From Burhinus oedicnemus (Eukaryota; Chordata; Aves; Charadriiformes; Burhinidae), in the NCBI GenBank assembly GCA_008921705.1, contig VFFE01007836.1, forward strand, positions 3,492,360 to 3,556,359: a DNA stretch of 64,000 nt. Reading direction: 5' to 3'. Each line of letters begins with the position of its first letter. Position 1 is the stretch's first letter. A program made the position numbers and the translations under genes. Below are positions 48,501 to 60,800 of this stretch, piece after piece. The notes under the pieces are model-generated. The model searched no databases. It had not been told where the DNA came from and saw only the letters and a program-made list of their open reading frames with translations.

Positions 48501-51500
48501 TTATGTAAAATATTGTGTTTTTATAGGACGTTGCTTAGAAAGTTTAAATCTTTTTTTAAAAAAATCACTGAGTCGTTTCAAAATTAATGCCCTTTGCTTT
48601 GCTTTTGTATGAAAAAACAAGTTTGACATAGTAACATGTTAAAAACTTGATGGATGGCTTAGTAATGTGAAGGAAAGCATGCGCAGGAGTTTGTAGTTCT
48701 TCTTTATCTTTAATATCTGTAGATCTGAAGGTGCCGGATCACCTGAAACAAAATCTCAGCAAATAAAATAGAGTAGCAGGTAGAGAAAAAAAAGTAAAAC
48801 AAGGTCACATTTCCACTTGATTTATTCAGACCATCTTTAAAGTCACTTGACCTTTAGTTAGAAAGTGTAGGCAGTGTACGGTCGCTTAATTGCCCAGAAA
48901 CTAAGTAGATTAGCATTGGCAGTATTTGATTGTGAAATCAAGTCATGAAATAGCGTTAGCCCTTGTTATGTGTTCTTAAATAAGAATAGTGGAAAAACAG
49001 TTAGTTTAGCAACAATGGAAACGCTGCCAGACAGAAGCCAGACAAAAATTTCCATAGCACATCATCAGCCTTTATACTACAAGGACTGTGCTATCTGGGA
49101 CGAGTAGCTAGCACTAGAAAGAAACAGTAAATAAAGGTGTATATCCCTATATGAGTGTTCTGCAGCATCTGTTTAAACATCTGCAAATAAAAGCCAAATA
49201 GTCGTGAAAAGTTGCTGCAAGGATATTTATGAAGTTTGCCTGGAGCTGGTTCCTCAGTAAATGAGGTGACAAATGCAACTAAGAAAGCAATGGAAAAGGC
49301 AATGAGTACATTAAAAATAAAATGATTAATTAAAAACCTGAGCCTTCTCTGTACATTCTTTAATTCAGTCAGAAAAACTTATAATAAAGGGCAACCTTCT
49401 GTATTACCATTCCCTGGGAGTTAAAGGTTGCAAATAACACTGCGATACTGTTGTCAGTCTTCTGCTTCATTTTTCGTTATTATTTCAGTTTGAACACACA
49501 AGTCATTACTATATGCAGCAATAATAAAAAGATGCCTCTAAATTGTAAGATGTTTCCCTTTAACAGGAAAATTCCATCTTCAACGCTAGCAAACCACACT
49601 ACGAAGGCCAGCTGCCCTCAGCACCCTCTCCAGCCAGTCAGCACATCTCGCTCTTACTCAAGCTTGGTGGTTATTGATTAAGCTTTTTTTTTTTTTAATC
49701 TGATGAAAAGACTGCTCCAGCACTGAGCAGGCATCCCCCCAAACACACCTCCGTTAGAAGAAAGGGACTGAGCTTTTTGTGCTACTCTTCTTTCCATCTC
49801 TCCGTCACAGTGTCTGGGTTGCTCGAAGACCAGTGCGCACCAGTTCTCCCGCCGGCGGAGGCTGCTACACTGCCCCACCAAGCCCTTCCGCAGGGCTGGT
49901 TCCCCAAATTCTGGCACTACCTTGGCTCAAGTAAGCACAGCAAACCAGAGAATTAGGCACAGCCAAGCTGAATACTCCTGATACGCCTGCGAAGAATAAA
50001 TCTATAGCTGAGGACCCAGAGGAAGACCTGTACTAACAGCATCCTGTGACTGCCAGCACTATTAAGCCCAGCACGGTGTATCTGAGAGGATGCCTACAGC
50101 ATTATGCTGCACTGCCGGCCACTCTCAGTCTACGAGGACTTCTCCCTCATGAGTACCAACATTTCAATTTGGACAGATCTTCGAAAGGAATTAAATCCAG
50201 AGACTATGCAGGATGAACAATTACAGATTTCTTGGCTATTCACACTGTTCTGCATCCAGGAATTCTCTGCAGGAATAGATGATTTAAAACAGTGTTTTCA
50301 TGAATAACACTGAGCACAACAAGGAAAGCAAAACAAAACCACAAGATGGATAGAAATCCTTTGCTAGCTTAAAAATGCATGTGTCCCAGACTGATTGGTT
50401 CGAGCTTCTTTTTCTCAGTTTCTGGTGTATTTTTAAATGACAAGGCATGAGGCTTTTTGAGTTAAAAGGGGGATTGTCAGCAGGAGAAGCCAACTTCAGG
50501 TTCATTCTTTTAATCAGATTGAACAGAATACATTTCTGTAGCATGTTCTGACAGCTTTGAGTACAGCTGGGTAAATGCCATGATGCTTGCTAATGGCAAT
50601 TAATTTCATACTGTATTCTGTGTTTATAGCATCATTTCACTTGGAGAAAATATTTTCAATGAAGATGTCAACTTCTACAGAATCTTTTTGAACACAGTTT
50701 CAGTGACTGCATTTCAGTGGTCTGTTGTGGGCTTGAGTTTTCCTTTCTTGACTTGAGGGGATAAGACCTCTCCTGGCTTTCAGTGCTGGACTATGGGACC
50801 TGCAATATTTCTCCAAGTGCTCAGACCATTTTTTCCAGAAAGGCGTACCTTCAACCCAAATGGGCTAAGCAAATTTTGGACATAAATTTCTTCACTTGCA
50901 CCAACTCATGCAGCACCTACTCCTAATCATGCCAGAGGAGAAAAGCAGTGCAAATGCAGAGAGCTGAGCAGTATAGTTGGGGCTGCACCAAACCATTATA
51001 GAAGCAGCCTAGTGAAGAAGCTAAAGGTGGACTTATACTTTATTTCAGAACCAGCTGAGCCAGTATGAGAGATAACTACCCCAGTTGCCTGTTGGGGCAC
51101 TGGGCTCTACAGTGGGGGGAGAAGCTTGCCTCCAGGTGCTCCATGATTAACGTCAAGCAAAATCACCAGTGGTTAGAGTTATCTTGGCATGTTTGCTTTA
51201 ATAAGACAAGAGAGCAGTTAAATTACCTGCTCATCTGACAGGGAAGTCTAATCAAGAGGAGAGTTAGGGCCCAGAGAATTTTTTAATTGGTACAGCTGGA
51301 CCAAGAAAAGAGATTGTCTTACGCAGGAGTAGAGATGCCCTTGATCCCTTCAGCATTTGCTCCTGTTGAGTTAGACAGATCATAAATCTCATTTAAACTT
51401 AACATTTACAACTTTTGAACTATTCAAACTGAAGTCTGAAATCCACTGCCTGAAGTCAAGTAGGAGGCTGCACGTGTGTCACAAGGGGAACTAGGATCCA

Positions 51501-51865
51501 ATGAGCAGATGAAGCTGTGTCAGCCCTGGAAATTGTATTTGTTCTACCTGTGACAAATATGGAATTAGTGAAGTAGCAATGGACAACCCAACCGTATATA
51601 AATATAATACATGTACAAATATTTATGTGTTTGCAGTTATTATTTTAGTAACACATTTTTTTATCATAAAGATCCTTTCTTAAAAGTGGCTTTTTGGCCA
51701 ACTTTCAAAAACTGTTGTATGGTGAATAATTCATCATTTCTTTTTATCAACTGCATTAATTTAAACTTATTTTTATAAATAGCTCTCTAATATATTACTA
51801 ACCTACTACTTAGCTGGTAATAAGAGAACACTGTCTTCTGTAGTCCTGTCCCACAGACTAAAATG
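42526..51865. other. Intergenic stretch without a recognised gene
   Basis: AT-rich with scattered moderately GC-rich pieces (45350-46450 and 49600-50130), where short frames are open on both strands. A T-run at 49685-49697 lies next to the second piece. No exon, RNA gene or clear transposon is identified. Confidence 0.6.
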
Positions 51866-52243
51866 AACAGCCTTGAGAAGAGAAGGTGCCGGGGAGACCT
51901 TATTGCAGCTTTTCAGTGCTTAAAGGGGACTCATAAGAAAGATGGGGATAAACTTTTTAACAGAGCTTGTTGCAATAGGACAAGGGGTAATGGTTTTAAA
52001 CCAAAAGAGGGTAGATTCAGACTAGATATAAGAAAGAATTTTTTTACAGTGAGGGTGGTGGAACACTGGAACAGGTTGCCCAGAGAGGTGGTAGGTGTGC
52101 CATCCCTGGAAACGTTCAAGGTCAGGTTGGACGGGTCTCTGAGCAACCTGATCTTGTTGAAGATGTCCCTGCTCATTGCAGGGGGTTTGGACTAGATGGC
52201 CTTTAAAGGTCCCTTCCAACCCAAACTATTCTATTATTCTATT
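51866..52243 (+). mobile_element. CR1 LINE, 3' fragment (second subfamily)
   Basis: The plus-strand frame reads SLEKRRCRGDLIAAFQCLKG, later NRTRGNGFKPKEGRFRLDI, and FFTVRVVEHWNRLPREVVGV in one continuous frame to VRLDGSLSNLILL. The CR1 3' UTR follows and ends in a CTATTATTCTATTA variant of the tail. The coding end and tail differ from the copies at 10.8 and 24.2 kb, indicating a different CR1 subfamily. The last 110 codons are still open, so this copy may be younger or simply lucky. It is 5' truncated and inactive. Confidence 0.95.
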
Positions 52244-52760
52244 AAATAAACTTTAAATATGAAAAAATAGTTGAAAATAGTGAATGCAAGCCAAGAAAAG
52301 TATTGCTGTTATGGAGAGAAACACAGACTTATAATTTTGTTTTTTAAAATCCTTTTTGTCAAACTTAAATTATATTGGAAAATGGAATATACTAAACTAA
52401 TCAAGAATTCACAGTGAGAGACCAAATGAAAGAAGCAATTCTTTCTATTCCCAGAAAGGACTGGGTATGAGACAAAACTGGATGTAGAAAGAAATGTAGG
52501 TGGGCCATACAGCAGGAGAATTGATATGCATTTAAAACAAAGTTTGAGGGTAGACCATATTTTCAAAAAGAGGAAGAATAATTCATCTTCTCATTTATTC
52601 TTTGCTAAGAATTAGGGTAATCAGAGTAATAACCACAAATTTTTAGTACAAGCAAAGAATAGGTATTGTGTGAAAAATGTCCTGGAGACTTTTGTACCAG
52701 GAGTGAGAGCACTAAAAAAAAATAAAATGCTCAAGGCTGTGGTTGCAAAGCAAACTTCCA

Positions 52761-52812
52761 AAATGCAAATAATAATGATAATAATCAATAATTATTATGC
52801 AAATAATCAATG
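52761..52812. promoter_or_regulatory. AT-rich segment with two perfect octamer motifs
   Basis: ATGCAAAT occurs at 52763-52770 and 52797-52804, each followed by AAT repeats and CAATGAT-like sequence. ATGCAAAT is the classic POU-factor octamer. The surrounding array of AAT units may have produced the pair by local duplication. Confidence 0.25.
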
Positions 52813-53715
52813 ATTCAGGACCGGTTCCTCATATCAGTCTCTCAGCAGGGAAATTCTTTCTTTCTTACTGAGTAAAACATACATAAAAGGAGAGGAACAA
52901 CCCCTTCGTGTTTGTCTGTCCTGCCTACTGTGACTAGAGTCCCACGATGGTGTCAAGAGTAGACAGAGCTCAGTTTGTTTGGAGCAGGAGAGTACAGTTT
53001 GTTTTATTATTTCAAATTTGGTCCATGGTCAGAGCAGTAGAAAATTACATTGTCCCTACCTGTCATGTGTTAATAGTGAGTCTAGGATGAGGGATCAGGT
53101 GGGTTTTGGCCTAATACCTCAAATAACATAACCTTTTTAATTCAGTTGGTGACTGGTACCTTTTATCACAGCAAGTGAGTGTCTTTGCTTGAAACTTTAA
53201 GTGGTTAACATAATTTTAAGCATATTTCAAAATGGCAGAAATAAGACAGAGTGCTATGATGATTACGGAAAAAAACCACTGACTGCATCTTCAATCACAC
53301 ATTATAGCAAAAATGGGCATCGCACAATCATTCCAAAATATTAGCATAAAACCTACACAGCAAAGAAATATAATTCAAGCCATGTGAAATCACAGGAACA
53401 AACCACAATAGATCATACACCATATAAAAAAATTCCAACCATTCTATTGGCTTCATCACTACTCAGATAAACGTAGATGACTTTCTTAGAATTGTTTAAT
53501 CTAACTGTCACATCCCTGAAGATGCAGCCACAGACATCAACACGTGCTGGCAAGTCTTAGACGATATCAGTGCTCTGAGAGTGTTGAATCCATAACCTTG
53601 GTGCTGACACATGGCAAAACATGGGTTACCACATCTCTGCTCTTATTTTGTGAGCCTTGCTAATTAGATGAAACTGCTTTGTGTACACAAAACCTTTTTA
53701 CCTCGCACCACTGTT

Positions 53716-53985
53716 TTACTGGGTAGACAGCTCCTCAGACTGATTATCTGGGGTTATACTGCCTGAAACAGTCACACCATTGGGTACTTCTTCCTTTTTG
53801 CCTGTAACAGATCCCAGGTATGCTCCTGGTATTATTAATATTGTCCCTGCTAACAACCACAAGGAGGACAGCATTTGCAGGATGAGTAAGGACAGCGGAA
53901 AATGACCAAGTTGTTCACTGTTGTATCTCAAAAAGGACTTGTTGGCTCTATTTTGGTTGTAAAAAAAGAGAATTGCCTGATACAA
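53716..53985 (-). other. Unexplained ORF, 89 codons, with one hydrophobic segment
   Basis: The minus-strand frame ends with TAA at 53716. Its internal ATG gives about 52 residues beginning MLSSLWLLAG. The translation has a hydrophobic stretch (from FPLSLLILQM to PGAYLGSV), then a polar acidic tail (GKKEEVPNGV to SEELSTQ), like the end of a single-pass membrane protein. Acceptor-like AG sites precede it on the minus strand, for example GGTTGTTAGCAG. I do not recognise the protein, and AT-rich DNA readily yields hydrophobic frames. It could be a terminal exon, a relic or chance. Confidence 0.25.
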
Positions 53986-56051
53986 ACGTGAGATGTCACT
54001 ATTTTATTTTATGCGCAAGCTGTGGGTGCCAGCAAATCAAAGAGGTGTGCAGACCCCAACCAGAACTACCATCTGATCAGAGCAACTTAGTCCTTCTGGA
54101 CAACTTCACAACACTTGGCACAAAGACAACAAAAGATAAGGATTTTACATGCCACATTTTGGTCCCATTAACAGATTTTTTAAGTAACAGATTTAGCTTC
54201 CACCTGCAAGTGGTATCCTGGAAATGGAACAGGTGTAGTTTTAGACTTTATAATGTCTCTGGGAGAAGGATGTTAATAGAGACATTTGCTTTGCACAGAT
54301 GCTGCCTCCTGTAACAGAAGGACAATGATGGGATGGTAATCACTAGGCTAATATATGTTCCATAAAATCCATGAACAGCTACCAGCGCAGGCATCTTTAG
54401 GAGGCACTGCACTGGTTTGTGGAATGGACCCTAACGTCCACACGTAGCTTTATTAACAAACAGGGCTACATATAAACTGTGGAGCAAATTTAATAACTGA
54501 GAACACTGTCCTCAGAGTAACATGAAATATTATATACTTCTACTTTCTAACAATATCATTCAGCATTTCTTATTCTTTTCTCACCTTTGTGGTTGATTCT
54601 TTTAATCTCTGGACAATTTGACTGTCTAGGTACAAATCAGATTACATCTTACTTCCGCATTAGGTTCCCATCCCCTATCTGAAGGAAAGTATTCATCTCT
54701 AATTGAAAACACAAATATTTCTTTTAGCATTTAAAACTTTTAGAGAAACATCTGCCTTTGATGACTGAAAATTCATGTCATATAACACAGTTTCCCCCTT
54801 TTCCCAACAAAGATGAAGTTGTTGTCTGAAAAGAAACCCTGCAAAACTGACACTGAGAAAATACCAAGTAATATTAACTTCTGCAGTTACTGGGTTGCAG
54901 AAAAATAATGCTTGCTTAAGGTCATAAACTTCAGCATGATCCCAGCAATCACCCCAGAAGGCACTGTGACTCGGAGATGCGCCTATGACTCAGGTCACCT
55001 CCTTGGCTTCTGACACTCAGGGATGTGGCCATTTACTTTTAGCCCATCACTATTGTCCTGCATTTTCTCAGCTCTTTGGTCAGTGAATTGAAAGATAAGG
55101 GTCAACTCAGCTCACATCCTTGAAAGGCAACTGTGTTTTTTAGCCCATACATGATCACATTATTAAAGACTGAATAGTATAAATACTAAATCTTATCAAG
55201 ATCCCACTGAATTTAACAAGACTGTAGCTATTGGTTTATCTGGATCTTGGGTGCAACTCCGAGATCTGTGGAACTCCCCAGTTCAGTAACTATCTAAATG
55301 CGGGAGAATGTCAAGTCAGTGCAATTACTGTGGGGTCCAGAAATCAATTAATTGGTTCTGTAAGGCTAATAGAGATTAAACACACTAAAAACCTCACTTG
55401 CTCATTAAAATAGGCATCTGTGACTGGGAATGCTCACAGCAATTAGAAGACTCATGCATCCTTTCCACACAGATACTTTTCAGAGCAGATGAAAAATTAT
55501 GGAGTCCATACTCCTCCTACTTCTAGTCTTCCACAGCAGTACTCTACACTTTCCTATGTCTGGGAAAATCCATACCTACTATAGGAACAGAGACATATCT
55601 TTTGATTCTTGCGACCGTCATCGATTTTCTTTCTTCTGTCTCTGACAAAGGGCTTTTTTTGACCAATGTCAATGATGACGTAAATAGTCCAGTCAGCTGA
55701 TTTGCCAACATTTTGACTTCCTCCGTCATACCAGTGAATAAAAACTGGTGTTGTTCCTTTTCAGAGGTTCACACATTTTTTCTGTTTCCCAGTGTAAGTT
55801 AGGTAGTAGGTTATGTAACACAAATTCACGTTTCAGAATTGCAACTTTCAATATACTCAGAGATTGGAAATTACAAGATAAGGACACCAGATCAAACTAT
55901 AAGTTACTGCCCAGCTTTAATGAGCTGTACACAGTTTAGATCTACACACAGCAAACCCCAAGTAATTCAAAACTGGATCCAGATTCATTTCCCTATTTTG
56001 CAAGCCTAGAAGATCTTTTCAACAATTGTGATCTGACTTTGGAAAAAATTT

Positions 56052-56064
56052 AAAAAAAAAAAAA
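56052..56064. repeat. Homopolymer A13
   Basis: Thirteen consecutive A. Confidence 0.9.
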
Positions 56065-56368
56065 TTGTCCACCTTCTTGCTTCATTAAAAACATTTTGAC
56101 ACAGTTGTTCATACTAAAATATAAACAGTATTCTCATGGCATATTAGACATTCAAGCCAGCATTAAAGTCTCCAACCAAAATCTTTGCATTCCCAATGGA
56201 TTAAATTACATTATGTTTCAAAGTCTTTGCAATAAAATTGTATTGAATAATTCTACTGTTCGCCAGCTATCAGCATTTCTTATAAGCATGTTGTTTGTGT
56301 CTGCTGAACCTGCCTTAGCATAGACCATACCCAGTAGCCAGGCATCTCCACCTGAAATTCCAATTAGG

Positions 56369-56383
56369 AAAAAAAAAAAAAAA
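56369..56383. repeat. Homopolymer A15
   Basis: Fifteen consecutive A, followed by TAGAG. Confidence 0.9.
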
Positions 56384-57825
56384 TAGAGTTTAGAGATCTG
56401 GATTCTAACAGACCAAGAAAAGAAGCTGTGAGGACTCTATGGAAAGTTTTTGACCAGATGCTTTCTTTCTCAGACCAAGGAAGTTCCAAATCTCCATTTC
56501 CTGTTGTCAGTGGATCATTGCTGCCATTATTTCAATGACCATATCCTACATGACTATTGGAAATACTGTATGCCAGGTTTCCTAAGTAATTCCCGGAGCC
56601 TCATTCTCATTTCTTCCTCAGTCCCTCACTTTTCTCAACATAGTAAGGGAAGTGCTTAGCATCTTTTGGGTTATGATTCATATTTAAATTATTGCATATT
56701 GCAATAACTTCTTTTTTCTAAATATGATGGCTCCTTGAAGCTATAGTCAAAATACACCTCATCACTGGTCTAAAGCATTCCCCACAAAAGCTAAGTGTTG
56801 TCTGTTACGGTCTCTCACAACTTCCTACTACTTCTTCACTTTGCCATCAAGTTCATTAATGATTCAACAATTATTTCTGTGGCACTCCTTGAGTTGTGTC
56901 CTCTCCCCTGTTTTCTTCTTCAAAATGTCTCATGCTATGCAACTTTTAGAGACTCTACATTTCCCCCTCCTTCACACCTTTGATGCCATGGACAATGGAA
57001 AAAATCCTTTATGGAAGGTTTGTCACCACTTGCATATCATAGCTTGATCTTCTCCTGTTTCTGCTCCTGCTTTTGTTCCATCAATTCCTCTTTCCATAGA
57101 TCTTTCTTATTTCAGTCCCTTTTGATTTGAGATCTTGGCAAGTCATTCAAACTCCAAGCTGGTATCTTCCCGTCTCCTGTCCCACCCCAGTTCTGCGCTA
57201 ACAGTAACAACAGAATAAAGCAACTAGGTAACACACTAATGTTAAGAATATAATTAAAAGCCATTAAGAGGTTTTGGTTGGCTTTCTTCCCAGATTTTAA
57301 CAGTAAATTAGTACAACTTAATTATGAAAATAATATATTGCCTGTTTTTAAGAGGAGTGCTTAGCTAAAATAAAAACATAGCCCCAAGGATATTAGCACA
57401 ACAGTCTGACTAAGCACAACGTATCTGTTATTCACAAAATTTTCATACCATAAAAAAGTGCAGTGGATGAATAATACAAGAAATTCTAATATCTTCTGTA
57501 TGGTAACACAGGTACTAGGAATTATTTGATCAGTATGTATAATAAAAGTATAATATATTACACATCTTTATTTTTCTTTCTAAAGATTATTTTTTTCTGT
57601 GAACTGTTGGAAAACTGACGGACTAGAAAATTAAGACCATCATCATATTAGGATGAAAGCACAACACCTTCTTAGTTGTATTAATACTTATCATCTTATG
57701 ATAGTGCTTTGAAACATCAGTTTTGGCAGAGCTCTCTGACTACTTTGAAACTAATAAATAAAACAGGTCAGGGAAGAGGATTAAGCCCTCACCCACAAAC
57801 ACTCATACTGTTGAATTCCTAGCAT

Positions 57826-57839
57826 GCCCCCTGGCGCAG
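57826..57839 (-). promoter_or_regulatory. Possible CTCF-type motif
   Basis: The minus strand reads CTGCGCCAGGGGGC, containing the strong CTCF core CCAGGGGGC in an AT-rich setting. Same orientation as the weaker match at 32769. Occupancy is not shown. Confidence 0.35.
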
Positions 57840-60800
57840 TTTTGACCTTCACAAATTAGCACCTTCCTAATTAGCCTAATTTTCCTTCTTGGAAAGACAG
57901 TCTGTTGCAGTAGGTAAGGTACATGCACAGACCAAGAGATCACTAGGAAAGTTTAAGACTTAAATACAGAAAACTCAGAATTAATTAGAAAGAAGCAGCA
58001 CAACTCTCCATTTTAATGACCCCCTAATTTCAGGTCCAATGTTTTAATGGCAGAACCATCTTCTTTGATTTGCCTAATACTTTCCATTGCTTGCAACTCT
58101 GCCAGTGTACAAGATTTTCCAATTCCTATGTTTGACTCAGGCTTTTATATTTTTTTTGTATGTCTACATGCCTATACACACACATATGCATGTATTTCCT
58201 TTACATGTAATATATTCATGCTTGATCCTACCAAGCACAAATCAAAAAACAATCCATGAAATAAAGATCATTGTAAAACATCACTGAAGTAAATAGAGGT
58301 ACCATATCTAGAACTAAATCTCATTTTTGCTGTGAAGTAGATTCAGTTCAGAGGGTTTGATTTTGTTTTCTGTGCTACTGAAATACAAATAGAACAAAGT
58401 GCTGGAAGTAACTTCATCTCATTTGATGGTATCTGTCATTAATACATTATTTAACATTTTTCAACATTAATGAGGACATCTTAGGTAAAAAAGACAGGGA
58501 ATACATAATGAGAAGGCTCAACAGCTCCCCTCATATGAGACGAGCTGTAATTAAAGAATGTTTTATATTAAATCGAACTAAATTTAAAGAGCAATATTCT
58601 ATTGCCAAGACTTTGATATACAAGGGATGGCTCTGAATTTGCAGTCAGCCATTACCTTGCATATCTGCACAAGGAGAAACTCAGACATTAAGATCTATTT
58701 GATCTATTTCTGTAGGAAACTATTAAAATATGAATTTCCCTGTTTTTTAATCCACTCTAGGATATACCATTCTTTAGATATGGCCCAGTTATTAGCATGC
58801 CCGCCTCACAGCATTCCTTTATGTGTAATTATGTAAGGTCACCAACCTTATATCATAGAATTATTTTAACATGTGGTATTATTGTGGACATTTTGCTAGG
58901 AAAAATAACTATAATAGGACTGCCTTCCTCTGTAGCAGCAGAGGGAAATACATTTAGCAGAAGCCATGACTTTTAAACAGAAATGCATAGCAATGGACAT
59001 TTAACAAAACTAATCATTAATTATTTAGCAACACAGGACTATCAGACTGAGTACATAAATTTACACTGTACTGATAGAGAATTATCAAGGTTTCAAATTT
59101 AGCAATACTATAAATAAAGTTATGAAAATAACTGACTTTTTGGTTCACTGGTTAAGCAAAGAGAAAAAAACCCTATTTTTCAGAGTCAGTCTGATGATAA
59201 AACCAAATTATTTTGAGATTAATCAAAACATTTAGTTCTGTTCAAAGTGTTTCTTTTTCTTGTGTTTAAGCCACTATTAAGCTTTGCAATTTTTCAAATA
59301 GTATGTCATTTTAAAACCAATAAATACTGAAACATTTTGACACATCTTAGCTAGGGTTTCTTCCCACACACACTCTGAAGAAAACTATTCATAACATTCA
59401 ACCCCAAACCATAAATAATGTGAATCTTACAAAACTGTGACAATTCAAAGAATCTGGGAAATTTCGGATAGGGCTGGGAAGTTAAACGGTGACATGGGTT
59501 TATTAACAGTGGAGACCTTCAGAGAGAAACTTCTAAATTGAAGGAAGTAGATTTTTAGAAGTTTTGACCTGTGTCCAGGTCTCCCACTACCAGGTGGTAC
59601 CTTAATCTAACTATAATTTATGTTTCTTTGCTAAACGAATCTCAATATTTTTTTCCAAAAAGTAGCTGTTTGGTGCTGTACTAAAGTGCATTTTCAGTAT
59701 TAGCCATAGCAGGATGCACTATACATACTCAGAAGAGGTAAGTCAGTAATTCAGGTAGCACTTGCATACTGTTTTTTAAATAGCTGGCATTACAGAACAG
59801 CACTTTGTTGCAATCCTGCACAATCTTTTCGTGCAGATATTATCAAAGACTGTTACTAAGAAAGCCTCAGAAATTATGCTAGCTTTCATCAGTTGAGAAC
59901 TTCATCTATATGGCTAGTTTATCTTGCATGACGTAATAATAATAGCCTTAAATTGTCAGAAGCAGGTTAAAGTGAAATATCAGGCTGTACATGGAATATT
60001 GACAATACATTTATTACCACAGTCTGGAATTCTAGACAGCAGTAAAGATAGATTAAAACAGTACCTCTCTCAAAGAATAAAAACAACAGTGTGGCCATAA
60101 AACCTATGCAAGCAAGGAACAAGAGTCTTCAAGCAAGTTACAGAAGGTAACAACCAGTGAATTTCAGAGGAACTGCAAAAAAGAACAAGATTTCAAACCA
60201 CTACAATCACTAAAAGTAACAAAATAAAGAATTGCAACTACATTCTCTTCTCAAGCAAAATTGCCACTTAAATTGGTGGAAACTTTCTCTAGGGAAAAAC
60301 TTGAACAAATTGAGTACATATTTTTGAAAAGCTCGTTGAGAAAGCAAGAAGAAATTATTTGGTATTTTCAAGGTACCAACAAAATCCTTACACAGAATTG
60401 TTAGGAAAGCTTAAATTCCTTTTCTTTCCTCTTTGCACAGTTTGCATAAGGACTTAGCAAAACAAAGACCATAACAACTAATTAAGTGAAGAAGGAAGAA
60501 TAAAAACAGGCCTCAGAAACTTTTTATTCCCCAGTCTAAATAGTATTTTAAAATAAGGACTCACATCTGAATTCAAGTGTTGATAATGTAAAGCGAGGAT
60601 ATTCCTTGCTTGAGCCTAACCTCAAAATGAGCTCCAACTTTTACTTTATCTATGGCACAATTATCTTGTGTAACTAACCTCTGTAAGGTACCATAAATAT
60701 AAAGAGATGAGTAAGGCACACTAGTACTTTAGTAAGGTACATGAAGTGAAAGTTTCAAGAACAGCCACTGCCAAAGAGAATAAAAAGATTTCAAAGTCAT

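Noticed and set aside
57126..57167. MIR-like words (TTGGCAAGTCATTCAAACTCC)
   Set aside because: Similarity to the MIR core is short and about 60 percent by eye. Not strong enough to annotate.
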